Below the pieces are notes generated by a model, which saw only the letters and a program-made list of their open reading frames with translations, was not told where the DNA came from and searched no databases. DNA of 64,000 nt from Plantago ovata. Its lineage: Eukaryota > Streptophyta > Magnoliopsida > Lamiales > Plantaginaceae. The DNA is taken from NCBI GenBank assembly GCA_028274465.1, contig CM051455.1, positions 119,139,547-119,203,546 of the forward strand, read 5' to 3'. The position numbers and the translations under genes are program-made. Positions 31,055 to 43,918 of this stretch are shown piece after piece (position 1 is the stretch's first letter; each line of letters starts with the position of its first letter).

Positions 31055-34000
31055 CAACTACAGATTGCTGGAACTCTGACCAAGCAGACTACTGAAAAGT
31101 ATGTCTTGCTGAAGAAGAGACAGAAGAAAAGGATGCTGAAATAAGGCGTCTTAAGAAGTTAATTGCTGAAGCTACAGAGAAGAATTCTCAAATGGCATTA
31201 GAATTGGAAGAATATCAGTCCTCAATTCTAAGTTACTTGCTGAAATCCAAGAGATGAAAAAGATGAAAATCAATTTCAAATCTTATGCTGACGCAAGTAA
31301 TACGCTGACTGAACTAAACTCTTATTTGAGAGATCCATCTCAGAAAGAAGGTTTAGGTGCAACGTATGAAGGTGATGACGTAGAAATCTTGAGTAAAGAT
31401 AAATCACCGATTTCCTTTGTACGTGCTACTGATAGTGGTCTACCAGAACTCTATCAGTTTGGTCAATCTAAGGTTGCTGAAACATGCAATCAAGTACCTA
31501 TGACCATAAAGCCCGTTGTTGCTACTCAAAGTAACAAGACTTTAAAAGGAAAACAGGTTGCTGAGAAGCAAACTGGAAAGAAGAAGGATGTTGTGAAGCA
31601 TTCCGCCAAACAAGTTGCTGAAAAGCAAATTGTTAAGTCTAAAGGCAAGATTACTAAAAGTAATCAGAAGACCTTTGCTGACAAACCTGAATCAAGTAAG
31701 GTTGCTGACACAAAAGCTCAGCATTCTCCGAAAAGTGGACTCGGTTTCAAAACCAAGCAAAGTCAACTTTTTCACGAGTATAAGCAAAGTCAGCAAAGAT
31801 ACTTCAAAGAGATGAAAAAATCAAGCCTAAGAGTTCTGAAAAACTCTAATGCTAGGGCTAGAAGGAACCTTGCTAGAAAAGAACTTACTGAAAAGTATGT
31901 TCAGCAAAAAGGTCAACCGAGCAACACACCACATCAGAAAGTGGATTTGATCAGCACGAATCAAAAGTCTTTCAGCTCAAAACCTCCTAGTTCCTCAGCA
32001 AGTAGAAAACAAGTCAAAGTTGAAAAACTTAAGACTTGGGTTTCCACTGGACGCATTCTTGAACATGTTAATGGACATCCATTATTGGATAATTAACTTG
32101 TTTGCTCTTGATTGTGCAGACTTCAGCCACGGAGACAAACGATGCAATCTGGCACTTTGATAGTGGTTGTGGAAAGCACATGACGGGCAACAAGAATAAC
32201 CTTATAAACTATAGACGGTGGTCTAAAGGTCCAACAATAAGGTTTGCTGGTGGAGGCTCCGGTTCTACAAAAGGCTATGGTGACGTGAAGTTAGGATGCA
32301 TAACCATTACTGGAGTTCTTTATGTCAAAAATCTTAAGTTTAACCTTTTCAGCATGAGTCAGTTTGCTGACAAAGGATACTTCATCAAAATCAAAAGTGA
32401 TGAATGTAAACTTATAGATTTCGAGACTAAAAAGGTAATATGATTGCAAGAAGATCAGGAGGCTTGTACACCGTAGATTGGTCTTCAGCAATCGTTGAAA
32501 AATGCCTTGTCTCAGATCACGATTGCCTTGCTGAAAAAGCATGGTTATGGCATAAACGAACAAGTCATCTAAACTTCAAGACGCTGAATAAGCTGTCTAA
32601 AAAGGCACTTGTAGTTGGATTACCTAGGGTTACTTTTAAGAAGGATGGTGTTTGCAATGCATGTCAGCAAGGAAAGCAAACCAAATCTTCTTTCAAGAAC
32701 AAGGCAGTACCGTCAACTACAAAACCTTTACAACTCTTGCACATGGACTTGTTTGAATCTTCTTCAACAAGCTATGCTGGTAAGAAGTATGGTCTGGTCG
32801 TGGTGGATGACTATTCAAGATTCACTGGTCGGGTGGATGACTATTCAAGATTCACTTGGGTAGTATTCATCAAGCACAAATCTGAAACCAAGACTGAAAT
32901 ACCTAACTTGCTGAATAAGCTTGAAGTCATGAAAAATGACAAGGTAAAAGTCATAAGGACAGACCATGGTACTGAGTTTGTAAACCAGTACATAACTGAA
33001 TATTGTACCTCAAAAGGTATACAACATCAGTTATCCTCAGTAAGAACACCACAGCAAAACGGTGTTGCTGAACGGATGAATAGTACACTGAAAGAAGCCG
33101 CAAGAACAATGCTTGCTGACACTGAAATAAGTGAGGCTTACTGGGTTGAAGCGATTAATACCGCCTGTTATACTCAAAACAGATGTTTGATTACTAAGGA
33201 ATACAACAAAACTCCTTATGAATTGTTTGTTCGAAGACCTCCTAACATCACTCATCTAAGAGTATTTGGCTGCAAGTGTTTCGTTCTTAACAATGGTAGA
33301 GAATATCTAAGAACATTTCAACCAAGGCAGACGGAGCGATATTTCTAGGCTACTCCTGCATAGTAAAGCTTATAGAGTTTACAACAAAAAGGCACAAAGA
33401 TTGAAGAATCAGTGCATGTTGTATTCTATGAAAAGACACAAGGAGTGCCTGTTGAAGAAGAAATATCAGAATGTATGAAAAAGTTAATCATACATGAGCA
33501 AAGAACTGAATCTAATGCTAGGAAAATCAAGTCAATTGAACTAAATGATGATTCTGACAATGAATCTCCTTCCCCTAGTCATGGCAAGATAAATATAGTT
33601 CATGACAAAGAATTTCCAGCAAAAGACGCAATTGCTCCGAAGTTGCTGAAACTACGCAACCTCCAGTGCCTGTTGATGAACTACCACAATCAAGCAATGC
33701 TGAACAAGCAGTTGCTGATGAACAAATCTCAGCAGAGACACAAAATCCCAGTAGTACTGAACAAGTACATACTGAAGAGTCACATGCTGATGAGCAAACA
33801 TATCCTGATCCAACAAGCAGAAAACCTGTTAATAAATGGATTAGAGATCATCCCTCTACGGATATGATTGGCGATATTAATAAACGCCAAGTGACTAGAT
33901 CCAAAGCTACTCATGGACTTGCTGAAGAAGCAACTGTCGTAGAAGTAGAATCATTGTTCTCTTGCTTCGTTTCAGAAATTGAACCTAAAACCATAGAAGA

Positions 34001-36720
34001 AGCTTTAAAGCATTCTGAATGGATCAAGGCAATGCAAGAAGAACTGGATCAATTCGAAAGAAACAAGTCTGGAAACTTGTACCACTTGCTGAAGGCAAGA
34101 AAGCTATTGGTACAAAGTGGGTGTTCAGAAACAAGCTGAGTGAGTCTGGTGAAGTAACAAGAAATAAAGCACGTTTAGTTGCTCAAGGTTACTGTCAGAC
34201 TGAAGGACTGGACTATGATGAGTCTTATGCACCAGTTGCAAGATTGGAAGCAATTAGGCTTTTCTTGGCGTTTGCTGCTCACAGTGACTTCATTGTTTGC
34301 CAAATGGATGTTAAAAGTGCATTCTTGAATGGTGAACTTGCTGAAGAGGTCTACCTAGAACAACCCCTGGCTTTGAACTTCTCTCAGAAATCAAGATGGT
34401 ATACAAGCTTAGAAAGCTGTATATGGTCTAAAGCAAGCACCAAGAGCATGGTATGATACCTTCGCTAAGTTCTTGCTGGAAAATGGTTTCAAGAAAGGTG
34501 AAGTTGACAAAACCTTATTTACCATGAACCATGATGGTAAAATACTCTTAGTTCAAATTTATGTGGATGACATAATTTTTGGATCTAAGGACAAGCAACT
34601 TTGTGATGATTTTGCCAAACTCATGACAAACAAGTTTGAAATGAGTATGATGGGTAAATTGAATTATTTCCTAGGATTGCAAGTCAAGCAACTCAAAGAT
34701 GGAATATTCATAAATCAAGCAAAGTATGCGAAAGAAATGCTCATAAAGTTTAGGATCAAAGAGGAAGAGAAACCTGAAAAGATCCCTATGAGTGTTGGTA
34801 CCAAATTGGGCTATATTAAAGAAGATAAAAGTGTTGAAGAACACAAGTATAGGAAGATCATTAGTTCCTTGTTGTATTTAACAACAAGTAGACCTGACAT
34901 TCAGTATGCTGTTTGTGTGCGTGCAAGATTCCAATCTGATCCAAGAGAATCACACTACAAAAAGGCAATCAAGATACTGAAATATGTCAAAGGTACAGTC
35001 AATGTTGGATTATGGTATCCTAAAGATTCTGGACTAGAATTGGTTGGTTATTCTGATGCTGATCATGGAGGATCAACTCTTGATAGTAAAAGTACCTCTG
35101 GAACTTGTCAGTTTTTGGGTACTAGATTAATATCATGGTTCAGCAAGAAGCAAACTTGTGTTGCCAATTCATCCATTGAATCTGAATACATTGCAGCTGG
35201 TTGTTGCACAGCTCAAATCCTATGGATTCAACAACAATTAAGAGATTATGGTATTTCTGCAAAGAAAACACCAATCTTTTGTGATAATACAACTGCTATT
35301 GCTATCACGCAAAATCCTAAGTTTCACTCAAGGACTAAGCACATTGATATTAGACATCATTTTATTAGAGATCATGTAGAAAACGGAGATATTGAGGTTG
35401 TGAAAGTAGGCACTGATGATCAGCTTGCTGACATCTTTACAAAGTCCCTACCGGATAATAGGTTCGCAATGCTAAGGTATAATCTTGGATTGATTGAACT
35501 ACCTGAATAAAGGATACATTTGGTAGAATGCTGAAACAGGTATTCAGCAAGCCAAAGTATTCTTATTTAAAAGCTCCGTCTACTAATTTCTTCTAAGAAA
35601 TGATAAGTCACTACATGTTTGCTGAAACAGACATTCAGCAAGTAATTCCTTCAAAACGGGTATTTGTTAGGAAACTTGATCACTTGCTGAGACAGGCACT
35701 CAGTAAGAGAAAAACCTTAAGGATTGCTGAAACATGCATTCAGACAATCAAAGATACTGAAACAGGTATTCAAGTATCAAGGGAATATTCTGAGACGGGA
35801 ACTCAGAAAAAGAGCAAAACTCATTTCTCAGATCTTACCAAAATATATCTCAAGTACAAAAGAATTTACTGATACGGGAAATCAGAAATATCTTTTAAAC
35901 TTAAGAAAATACGAGATATCTGAGAAAGGGGGAACTTTCAGCAAGTATCTAGGATGTTAATACAAACTCGCTGAAAAGATTCTTGTCTATTTCAGCAAGC
36001 AATCTAATCCCTTAAAACTCGGTAAAATCAATTTGTGACGTTAATCGGGCACAGATAAACTCGTAATAATCATGACATGAAATGCAATCGTGGCCATTGA
36101 TTAAAAGGAGTTACTAATCTAACGGTTAATAAAACAAAGAGAGAGAGTGCTCTGACGGTTTCAAGTTAGTGGGCCACTACGCATTCAATGCAAAGGCTCC
36201 ACTAACGCCTATGTTTCTCTGTTTTACCCTTGCTGAGTGGTCAAATCGATTGAGTTTCTCACAGATCAGAGACACTATATAAAGAAGGAGTTAGAGAAAT
36301 GACAAAATTCTTTAACTCACATTTCCTTTCTCTGCAAATTTTAGCCTGAATCTACTGTACCTCCGGTCAAAAAGCAAACTATCTTTTTCGTACACTTTCT
36401 TCTCTATAAAAGAAATGGCACCAAAGAGACAGTCTTCCAATTCCTCAAAGTCATCTAAGGTTAACAGTGCTGAGACACGTACTCCTCCGGTGACTACTGC
36501 GGCAACAAACACAACGAAAGTTGTGTTGAAAAACGATAGGATATCGGAAAAACCTATGCCTCCGTCATATCTTGACACTGCAAAGTGTGAGATGTTGATG
36601 CAATGGGGTGGATTTGCAAAGGAGAAGTACATTAGGTACTTCTATGAACAAGAACTCGATGACGAGAATGAAGAGGCGCTTGAGTTTATCAAGCAGCAAG
36701 GCCTCAAGAACTTTATACCT
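31055..36720 (+). mobile_element. Second copy of D1 (partial Gag, Pol, post-pol, envelope-like start)
   Basis: Base for base this follows 23831-29514 with an offset of about 7205, down to the same junction with the E LTR. It starts in the coiled-coil part of Gag, has the same integrase, reverse transcriptase and RNase H, the same post-pol array and the same envelope-like start (36415). Differences are few and many fall in short homopolymer runs. It is more likely an unmerged contig overlap than a second element. As it stands it has more interruptions than D1. Confidence 0.85.
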
Positions 36721-38192
36721 TGTTGGTCCCTTTAAATAACAAGAAAAGACTAGAGGGGGGGGGGTGAATAGTCTTTTCAAACTTTCGTCGTTTAAAACTT
36801 TCTCAGGAAGTGCTTATTACTTTTCAGTAATGAGTTTGTTGATACTTAACTTTCTCAGCAAGCGTAAGTTACTTTTAAGTAACTAGGTTTGCTGATACTT
36901 AAAATCAGAGAGCGGAAGTCTTTGATACAATAAGTGTTCTTTCAGTAAATGAAGGTTTCAGCAAGTGATGTGAGTGACTGTGTACAGACAGATATGATTT
37001 GCTGAAAACTAAGTACAGTAAGTAAATCACACAAACACTTTTATAGTGGTATCTGAGAGTGGCGTAATCTCTCAACTAATCCACTTTGTCCTTTCTAGGA
37101 CTGAATCCACTAAGATATGATTGAGGTTCCTTACAACTCTTATCTAGAGTGATTCAAACAGAAACCAAAGCACACTTGCTTCGTCTCCAACCTAATCTAG
37201 AGAATGCAACCTTGTTCTCCACCAAACTTGGTACTTTTAATCAGCAAACCTATGCTCGATTAAGTTCCCCCTGAATATCACGCCTGAAAGGGTGTATTTT
37301 CAGTTAGAGAGTTTTGGGGTGAGATGACTTAATTATAACTTATTCAGTTACAACAAGTAATCTAAGAAACAAAACTTTGAATACTTTGCAGTAAACAAGT
37401 TTGATTGTTTCTGGTGTCAAGACTTGTTCTTGTTCAAAAGAAAGAAAGAACACTTAACTAATTTCTTAGTCGTGTAAATTCTACTTCTTCACAAGTAGCT
37501 TTCTCAAGCTTTAAGTCTTGGACCGGATCAATGGCAGTATAGAGAGTTTGAAGGTATGTGAGTTTAAGCACAAGTGAGAGTTTGATCACGTTGTTGACAC
37601 ACTTCAACTCTTTGACGGATGACCTCTATTTATAGTGAAAATAAGGAGCCGTTTGAATTTTAAATTCCAAGGCTTTTGATCCTTAAGATGTAACTATCTT
37701 GCTTTTGTACTTTCAGCAGCGTCCTTGTTTGTCTTCTAGTCTTCATGTCCTTCGCGTGCAAGCTTTGCATTTAATGCTTATTTGAATAGAATTCAAACAG
37801 TAAGCGCAAATGTAAGTACTTTCAGCAAGAGGTCACATATGTTCCATCAGCAAGTGGTCAGTCTCAGTTTCAGCAAGCACAACCTACTCTGTCTTTCAGA
37901 TTTTCACTTATGCAATGCTGTTGCTGAAGTTTCCACTTTCTGAGCAACATGTTCCTTTGTAGATACCAGTCTTCAGAAATCTTCTAGTCTTCAGATCTTC
38001 GAATTCTTCAAGTCTTCAGATCTTCAATATTCTTCAAGATTCTGTATGCTTCAATAGTTTGTTTGTTAAAACAAAGTACATCGTCAGCAAATGCTTCAAT
38101 AGGTTATTTTCTTTTCAGAAAACAAGATACATCATAAGCTTTCAAAAAACAACCTATCTAGCACCTAATCTAAGTCTTCAGCAAACGTTCCT
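36721..38192 (-). repeat. Element E 3' LTR, part 1
   Basis: It begins TGTTGGTCCC and continues to GCAAACGTTCCT, where B is inserted. The remaining 114 bases of the LTR are at 47777-47890. Confidence 0.88.
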
Positions 38193-39574
38193 TGATGATG
38201 TCGTTTTTCACCAATTAAATTTGTTTTAAAAGCCTAAGAACACTTATCACTACACAAACTAGAGTGAAATGGCAAGTTGTCCCTGAGTGTCGTTCTCTCG
38301 GGACCTAACGTGGCTTTGCTTGAGGTTTTTGCTAGTAATTTCAGTCAACGAGTTCAAATGTTTATAGAATCGTTTCCTTTGAACAAGCAACGAGAAATCA
38401 GAATGATGTAATCAAGTTTGGAAAACGGTTGGTGGTAGAAATCAAATACACATGCATGGGTTACGATTATGCTCACAAGTTCAATGCGTAAAACCTTCGA
38501 TCAAGTCTGCTAAGCAACTCATCTAGGTAACTTTAAGACACACATCATAAAAGACCACTATCAATACTTTAGAGGTGCTTGTCACTAACACCATTTATCT
38601 AGCATGCTGCAAATCTCTAACATACAATCCTATAGCTTTCATTGACCAAGAGTTTGTCACTATACTCAATTCGAATATATTTTATAGGCAACTAAGAATC
38701 ATATGAAGGAATTTGCAGCAAGATTGAATCACAATCTCATGTAAGCATAAACATAACCCATAGCATGCATATTCTACATTCTACCACCAACACAAAAGAT
38801 TTAGCTACTCATATTCATCAACATAGACATCAATTCATATGAATAATAATCACAATACATCATATCAAACTACAAGACAAGAGAGTGATACAAGTTACCA
38901 CCAAAGTTGTCACTAATCGGTGGAAATCAAAGAAAACCTCTCCGTGGATGATTACAAAGGATGAATTCCAATCAAAACCTTGAATCCCAAGCTAAAATAC
39001 AATGTAATCTGAGTTTTCTCTGAGTTTTGGGGCTTAGGAGCTCTCCAAAAACGAAGTTACAGTTCAAAAGATATTCAAAAAATGACCAAAGATCAGATCT
39101 AAAAAGGAAAATCCGAAAACGTAACCGCTGCCAAGCGGAGCGCTTGGCAAGCGAAGCGCTTTGGCACTCCAAGCGCTTCGCTTGGCTTCTGTGCCAAAGC
39201 TCCGGGAAACTGAAGCGGAGCGCTTCACTATTCCAAGCGCTTAGCTTGGCTCCTGGGTAGAATTTTGTCTTCAAACTCAATCTTTTTGCCCTCGCATGGC
39301 CCTCGGGTGCCTTGGACTCATACTTCTCGATGCTTATTGATACTCAAACACTTACGAACAAGCCACGGAGATTGGGGAACTTCAACGGGGCCATCTTTTC
39401 CATAAAAAAGGCTCGTTTTTAGCTCCAAAAACGCCGTTTCGTACCTAAGTGCCTGAAAATGCAGAAAACACAAAACGTGACACTATTCTACAAAACTAAC
39501 CAAAAAAACAACGCTAGAAGATAGCAAAAGAAGGTAAAAAAGACAAGATGAACGCGTCAAAAATACGTTCATCA
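38193..39574 (-). repeat. Element B 3' LTR
   Basis: 1382 bp, TGATGATGTCG to ACGTTCATCA, followed by AACTCCCC, the purine tract read on the other strand. It has one palindrome unit fewer than the 5' LTR. Confidence 0.92.
39124..39247. repeat. Palindrome array in B 3' LTR
   Basis: CCAAGCGGAGCGCTTGG, AAGCGAAGCGCTT, CCAAGCGCTTCGCTTGG, GAAGCGGAGCGCTTC and CCAAGCGCTTAGCTTGG follow one another within about 120 bases. Confidence 0.85.
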
Positions 39575-39583
39575 AACTCCCCA

Positions 39584-39672
39584 ATGATGAACGCGACAAG
39601 ATGACAAGATGAACGCGACAAGATGACAAGATGACAAGATGAAAAAAGACAAGATGAACGCGACAAGATGAC
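39584..39672. repeat. Minisatellite next to B 3' LTR
   Basis: Units of GATGAACGCGACAAGATGACA in several lengths repeat four or five times. C has no such repeat in the equivalent place, but has about 200 bases of ordinary element sequence there. Confidence 0.85.
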
Positions 39673-40039
39673 CTGGTCAGTGACGACACAATGATGCATG
39701 TTATCATACTACAATTGCCCCGTGCCTATGAAACCGAGGGCTTACTACTGTTCACCAAGCGAGACTTTTCCTCAAGAGAGGGCGAACCAATACTGGTTCT
39801 CATCAAACGAAGGAGGGTTCCCTTAGAAAGATAACACTCCCCTATTCTACCCAGACTCTCAAGAATGAGCCTCTTTCAACCACTTCTTGAATAGCAAGAC
39901 GAGGGTGGTCAAGAACAGGCCTTGGACAAAGGCGACACGAAACGAAAGATAGAATTTACAACTCGACACTTCACAAGAACAAAATATTTACATGACACTT
40001 GACACTACGAGACTGCTTTTGGCTTGCAACGACCCTTCT

Positions 40040-40405
40040 TTTGCTTTTGGGTCTTATTCTTTATTTTCTTTTCTCTTTTTTTTTCTTTTTTTTATATTTT
40101 CTTTTTTCTTTCTTCTTCTTTTCTTTTTCTCTCTTTTTTTATAGGGGCAAGCAGCAGTACTATGTGTCAAAAGCGCCTCCCCAAACCTATTCGAGAGAAT
40201 AGGTTTGAGCACAAAGACGAAAAGGAAAAAGGAAAGACTCTTTTACAAAGACACCTCCCCAAACCTATTCGAAAGAATAGGTTGGGAAATAGGTTGGGAC
40301 ACAAAACAAAAAGAAAAAGAAAAAGGAAGCTTTACAACGACTCAAAGATGAAAGACAAGATCAACGAAGCAACCCTCTCCCCAAACCTATTCGATAGAAT
40401 AGGTT
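40040..40405 (-). repeat. Polypyrimidine tract and three stem-loop plus polypurine units in B
   Basis: A T/C-rich tract (40040-40145) is followed by three units of the CTCCCCAAACCTATTCG type at 40177-40206, 40255-40283 and 40377-40405. Each folds through AACCTATTC / GAATAGGTT with a 4-base loop. Confidence 0.8.
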
Positions 40406-41389
40406 TAATACAAGGAATCGCACACTTCACACTACCTCCTTCCTAGGCATTTGGCAATCTCTAATCGAGGTGAAGAACTTGTCGCCTCTTACGTACATAA
40501 TTACAAGGGTTACAACCATAGACTCTAACATGCATCATTTCATAAGGCCATCGTGAACCGCATCAGAAGAAACACCACTCAAGGTGATGTCGAGACTACT
40601 AAGCTTAACTAGTGCACATGCGAATGCGACAAACCAAGCGAGACAAGCCTCAAACTACTTGCAAAGTGATGCAACATATGATCAATGGTCATAAACACTT
40701 AGTCTACTCAATAAAAAAGTTCAAAAGACTTGGCAATAAACTCCACACACAACAACGTGCAACAACTAATCTATGGATGATATGCATGCAAAAATTTGAA
40801 AAAACACGACAAATCACATGAACTTGAGTAAAATCAGGCATGTACGAACCACACAAGCATATAGTGCTGAAAATCCAATACCCCCTCCCCAAACCTAAAC
40901 TTTTGCTCGTCCTCGAGCAAAGAAAAGTTGAATGAAAAGGAAAAATTGGATTGTAAGTACACTTCCCTGAGATAAAGGTTCGTGTCCAATCTCCTATATA
41001 AGAGTAGTACCTGGAAAGACTCAAGAAACAAGTAAAAACGGGTGCGCAAAGGTGAGAAAAATGGAAAAAACGAGGGAAATCTGGGTACAGGGTCTAGGCG
41101 GACCGCTTGGCCCTTCCCAGCGCTTCGCTTGGCCCTGTTTCCTGATTTTCGATGTTTTTTCCTATCTTAATCACCTAAGGCACCGAGACAAAAACTAGAC
41201 TAAACTAATCACGACAAAAGGCACACAAGCCACAACTACAAAAGCAAATAAAAAAGAGTACAAGAGTCATAAGTCTAAACATCATACAACCAAATCGAAA
41301 TAGAGTTTCAACTAACAATAGTAAACAAGCCCAAATAACAATAATATACAAATACTACCGATAAATGTGGCCTCTGTCGGCTGGTGTCT

Positions 41390-42730
41390 CTAGGAGGAGG
41401 AGTCGTAGGGGGTGTTGGGAAAGGCACTCCCACTACCACCGGTCTGATCATGGAAAGGGTACCCCGGAATTCGGCGAGCTAGGGCATCATGGCGGTTCAT
41501 CATCTCCTCCTGGTGGGCTCTCCAACGCCTAGTGTCCTCTGCTCGGGCGGCTTCCCAATGCTGATCTACACGCCCTTGGTAATCATCCCAACGCTGCTCC
41601 TCCATCACACGGAAGTCCTCCCACCTCTTGACTTCGCGCTCCTCAAATCCCCGGAATTGCTCGGTAAGCTGGGTCGATTGAGCCTCCAACATGGTGGTTT
41701 GGAAGCTACCAAACTGATCGACCAAGATCTGGTTGAACCCCGAGAAGTCGAAGCTTCCTTGTCCGGCCGTAGGCGGAGGTGGAGGAGGTGTCACATGGCG
41801 CGTAACTCTTGGTTGCATGGGTTCTCCTTGCTGAGTGCACCAAGTCCCGTACATCTCATTGTACGTATCAATGTTGATGGATTTCTTTCGCTTCTTGTCA
41901 GTACGAGGTCGGGAACTCCGGCCTCCTTGCACATGCCCGTGATCAAGTTACCAAAGGCAAGCTTCCGGTTTGCATTACGGCGGCGCTTGAATTCCTCGAA
42001 GATGACGATGCCAGGAGTGAGAGGCAAATCATGCAAGAGAGCATAGACTAGGACTCCGTAATAAGACTAGGACTCCGTAACAGGACTGAACCTCTGAATC
42101 ATGTGTGCTAGGAATCAGATTGGCTTGAACAAACTTCAACATCATCCTTGCCTCGAATGTGAGATCGTTGTGGCGCAAAATCCGGGGTGGTTCATCAGGC
42201 AATTCAAAATCTTCCACGGTAATGCCATTCAGTACCTCCATGGGGTAATGATCAGACTCCCGGTCGTAGACATAGAGCTCCGCGGGATCAAATCTCTCGT
42301 TGGATGCAGGCTGGCGGTTTGGATCCCGCGCCAGTGGCCTATCCAATCGCATAATGAAGCTAGTAATGCTCAAAGTAGTAAACTCGACCCCAACACCGCG
42401 GACGGGAACCTCACCGGTCCGTTCATTGTAATCTGTGAAGGCAATGTAGAAGTCCTCCACTACCGCTTGGTCCCAATTTGGCATGACCTCGCCATAGTAC
42501 TTCCAGCCTCGCTCAGTAATGAGCTTGTTGAGCTCTCTGGCACCATCCAACTCGCTCTCACCATCCGTGAAGCGAATGCTCCTCTCAGAAATGTACGTGT
42601 GCTTGTGGGCATGGAAACTCGCTTTGAATTGCCTTGCCCTCCCCGATTGGCGATACTCGCCGGGTGTGGCCGCTTGTTGGGCACTCGAGGTCCCTTCTCC
42701 CCTTGATCTCTTGGTTCTTCTTGATGCCAT
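41390..42730 (-). pseudogene. Element B second ORF (putative plant transposon protein-like)
   Basis: The frame starts MASRRTKRSRGEG (ATG at 42730) just after a likely 3' splice site (TATTCTAG), with an intron-like AT-rich leader from about 43295. Visible parts are WKYYGEVMPNWDQAVVEDFY, then VPVRGVGVEFTTLSI, and ARMMLKFVQANLIPSTHDSE, which fit the 'putative plant transposon protein' family. Further on, a proline run (TPPPPPPT) and a charged, tryptophan-bearing helical stretch (WEDFRVMEEQRWDDYQGRV) appear. The function is not established. The copy has a few breaks. Confidence 0.65.
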
Positions 42731-43277
42731 TGTACCTAGAATAATCTTATTAGATAACTTCAAGAGACAATGAGACTTAGACTCTTACACTACTACCAAA
42801 CAATCTACTTCTACTCTAAGACAAGTATACGTTCTTCGTTTAAAACAAGTCATAACGCAACAAGTCGACTCTTAGACGTCAAAACTCACTCAAGTGTTCT
42901 TTTTAACGAGTTTGAAGGCTTGCTAAAATTCAAACATAGCGAATCGAGAAGCTTTTACACTTTGTTACGATTAGCTTATTCGAATCAAACCAAGCAAACA
43001 AACTCGCCATTAGAACTACCCAACCAATCCTACACATTCTTATGCAATCACAACATCACCATAATCATAACATAACTCAAATTCAAGGCTAACAATCATC
43101 AAACAATTATATAGCAAAAAATCGAGCATAGAGTTCACCATAAAACAAGAGAAGCAAAATTTGAATTTAGACATCACATCTAGTAAGAAACATGCTCAAC
43201 AATCATCGTCAAACTCTAATTCACCAAAGCATAACAGAATTGAAGCTAATTAAGATAAAATCCCAAATTCAAGAAAG

Positions 43278-43300
43278 TTAGGGTTCATGAGAGGTACCTT
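43278..43300 (-). promoter_or_regulatory. Likely 5' splice site of the leader intron before B second ORF
   Basis: On the minus strand GGAATCAAAG is followed by GTACCTCTCATGAACCCTAA. The likely acceptor is TATTCTAG just before the ATG at 42730. A matching donor with AACCCTAA occurs in A (about 9052-9079) and in the CACTA element (about 16375-16400). Confidence 0.45.
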
Positions 43301-43491
43301 TGATTCCTTGTTATGGATGCTTCAAACGTGAAATTTGATCGGTTTAGATGATAGAGGGGGTGATGGGCTTTGTAAAATGCACAAGATTGCAAGAATTGGT
43401 GGAGAATTGAGAGAGATTGAGATTTTTGGGGTGCTAAATCGGCAATGGAGGAAGAAAAACGAAGTGGAGAGCCTTGATACTCAAGTTACCC

Positions 43492-43735
43492 GCTTAGCTT
43501 TCTTAAGGAAAGCCAAGCGAAGCGCTTGGGCCATCCCAAGCGAAGCGCTTGGCAAGCGGTCCGCTTGGGAACTGCCAAGCGCTCCACTTGGATTTCCAGT
43601 AAGAATTTTCATTCTTACTGGAAATTCAAGCGGACCGCTTGGGCGAGCCAAGCGCTCCGCTTAGATTTCCAGTAAGAATTTTCATTCTTACTGGAAATCC
43701 AAGCGGACCGCTTGGGCGTTCCAAGCGGTTTGCTT
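43492..43735 (-). promoter_or_regulatory. Internal palindrome array of element B
   Basis: CCAAGCGAAGCGCTTGG, CAAGCGGTCCGCTTGG and AAGCGGACCGCTTGG units stand with larger inverted pairs such as TTTCCAGTAAGAATTTTCAT / ATTCTTACTGGAAA. The set lies upstream of the second ORF and uses the same unit as the B LTR. A smaller pair is at about 41095-41134, beyond the second ORF. Confidence 0.6.
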
Positions 43736-43861
43736 GGGACCTGAAGCTCCCAAATCCATTTTTTTTCAACTTTTGCTAAATTTTCACCTCAAAAACCTTG
43801 TCTAAACAACGAAACAAAATTTAAACGTGCTTCTAATCTATATGCAAGTACCTACAACCTC

Positions 43862-43890
43862 GGGTTGCCTCCCGAGAAGCGCCTTCGTTT
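43862..43890 (-). other. Conserved motif downstream of protease in element B
   Basis: GGGTTGCCTCCCGAGAAGCG, nearly identical to C at 51857 and related to A at 17197, stands about 30 bases after the end of the Gag-protease frame. Confidence 0.65.
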
Positions 43891-43918
43891 AAAATTCGTT
43901 GGCTCGACTCCTCTTAGC

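Noticed and set aside
31055-36720. A true tandem duplication of a Copia element as a biological event
   Set aside because: The 100-N gap, the shared chance junction and the loss of similarity at the contig edge point to assembly. It remains possible and is listed for checking.
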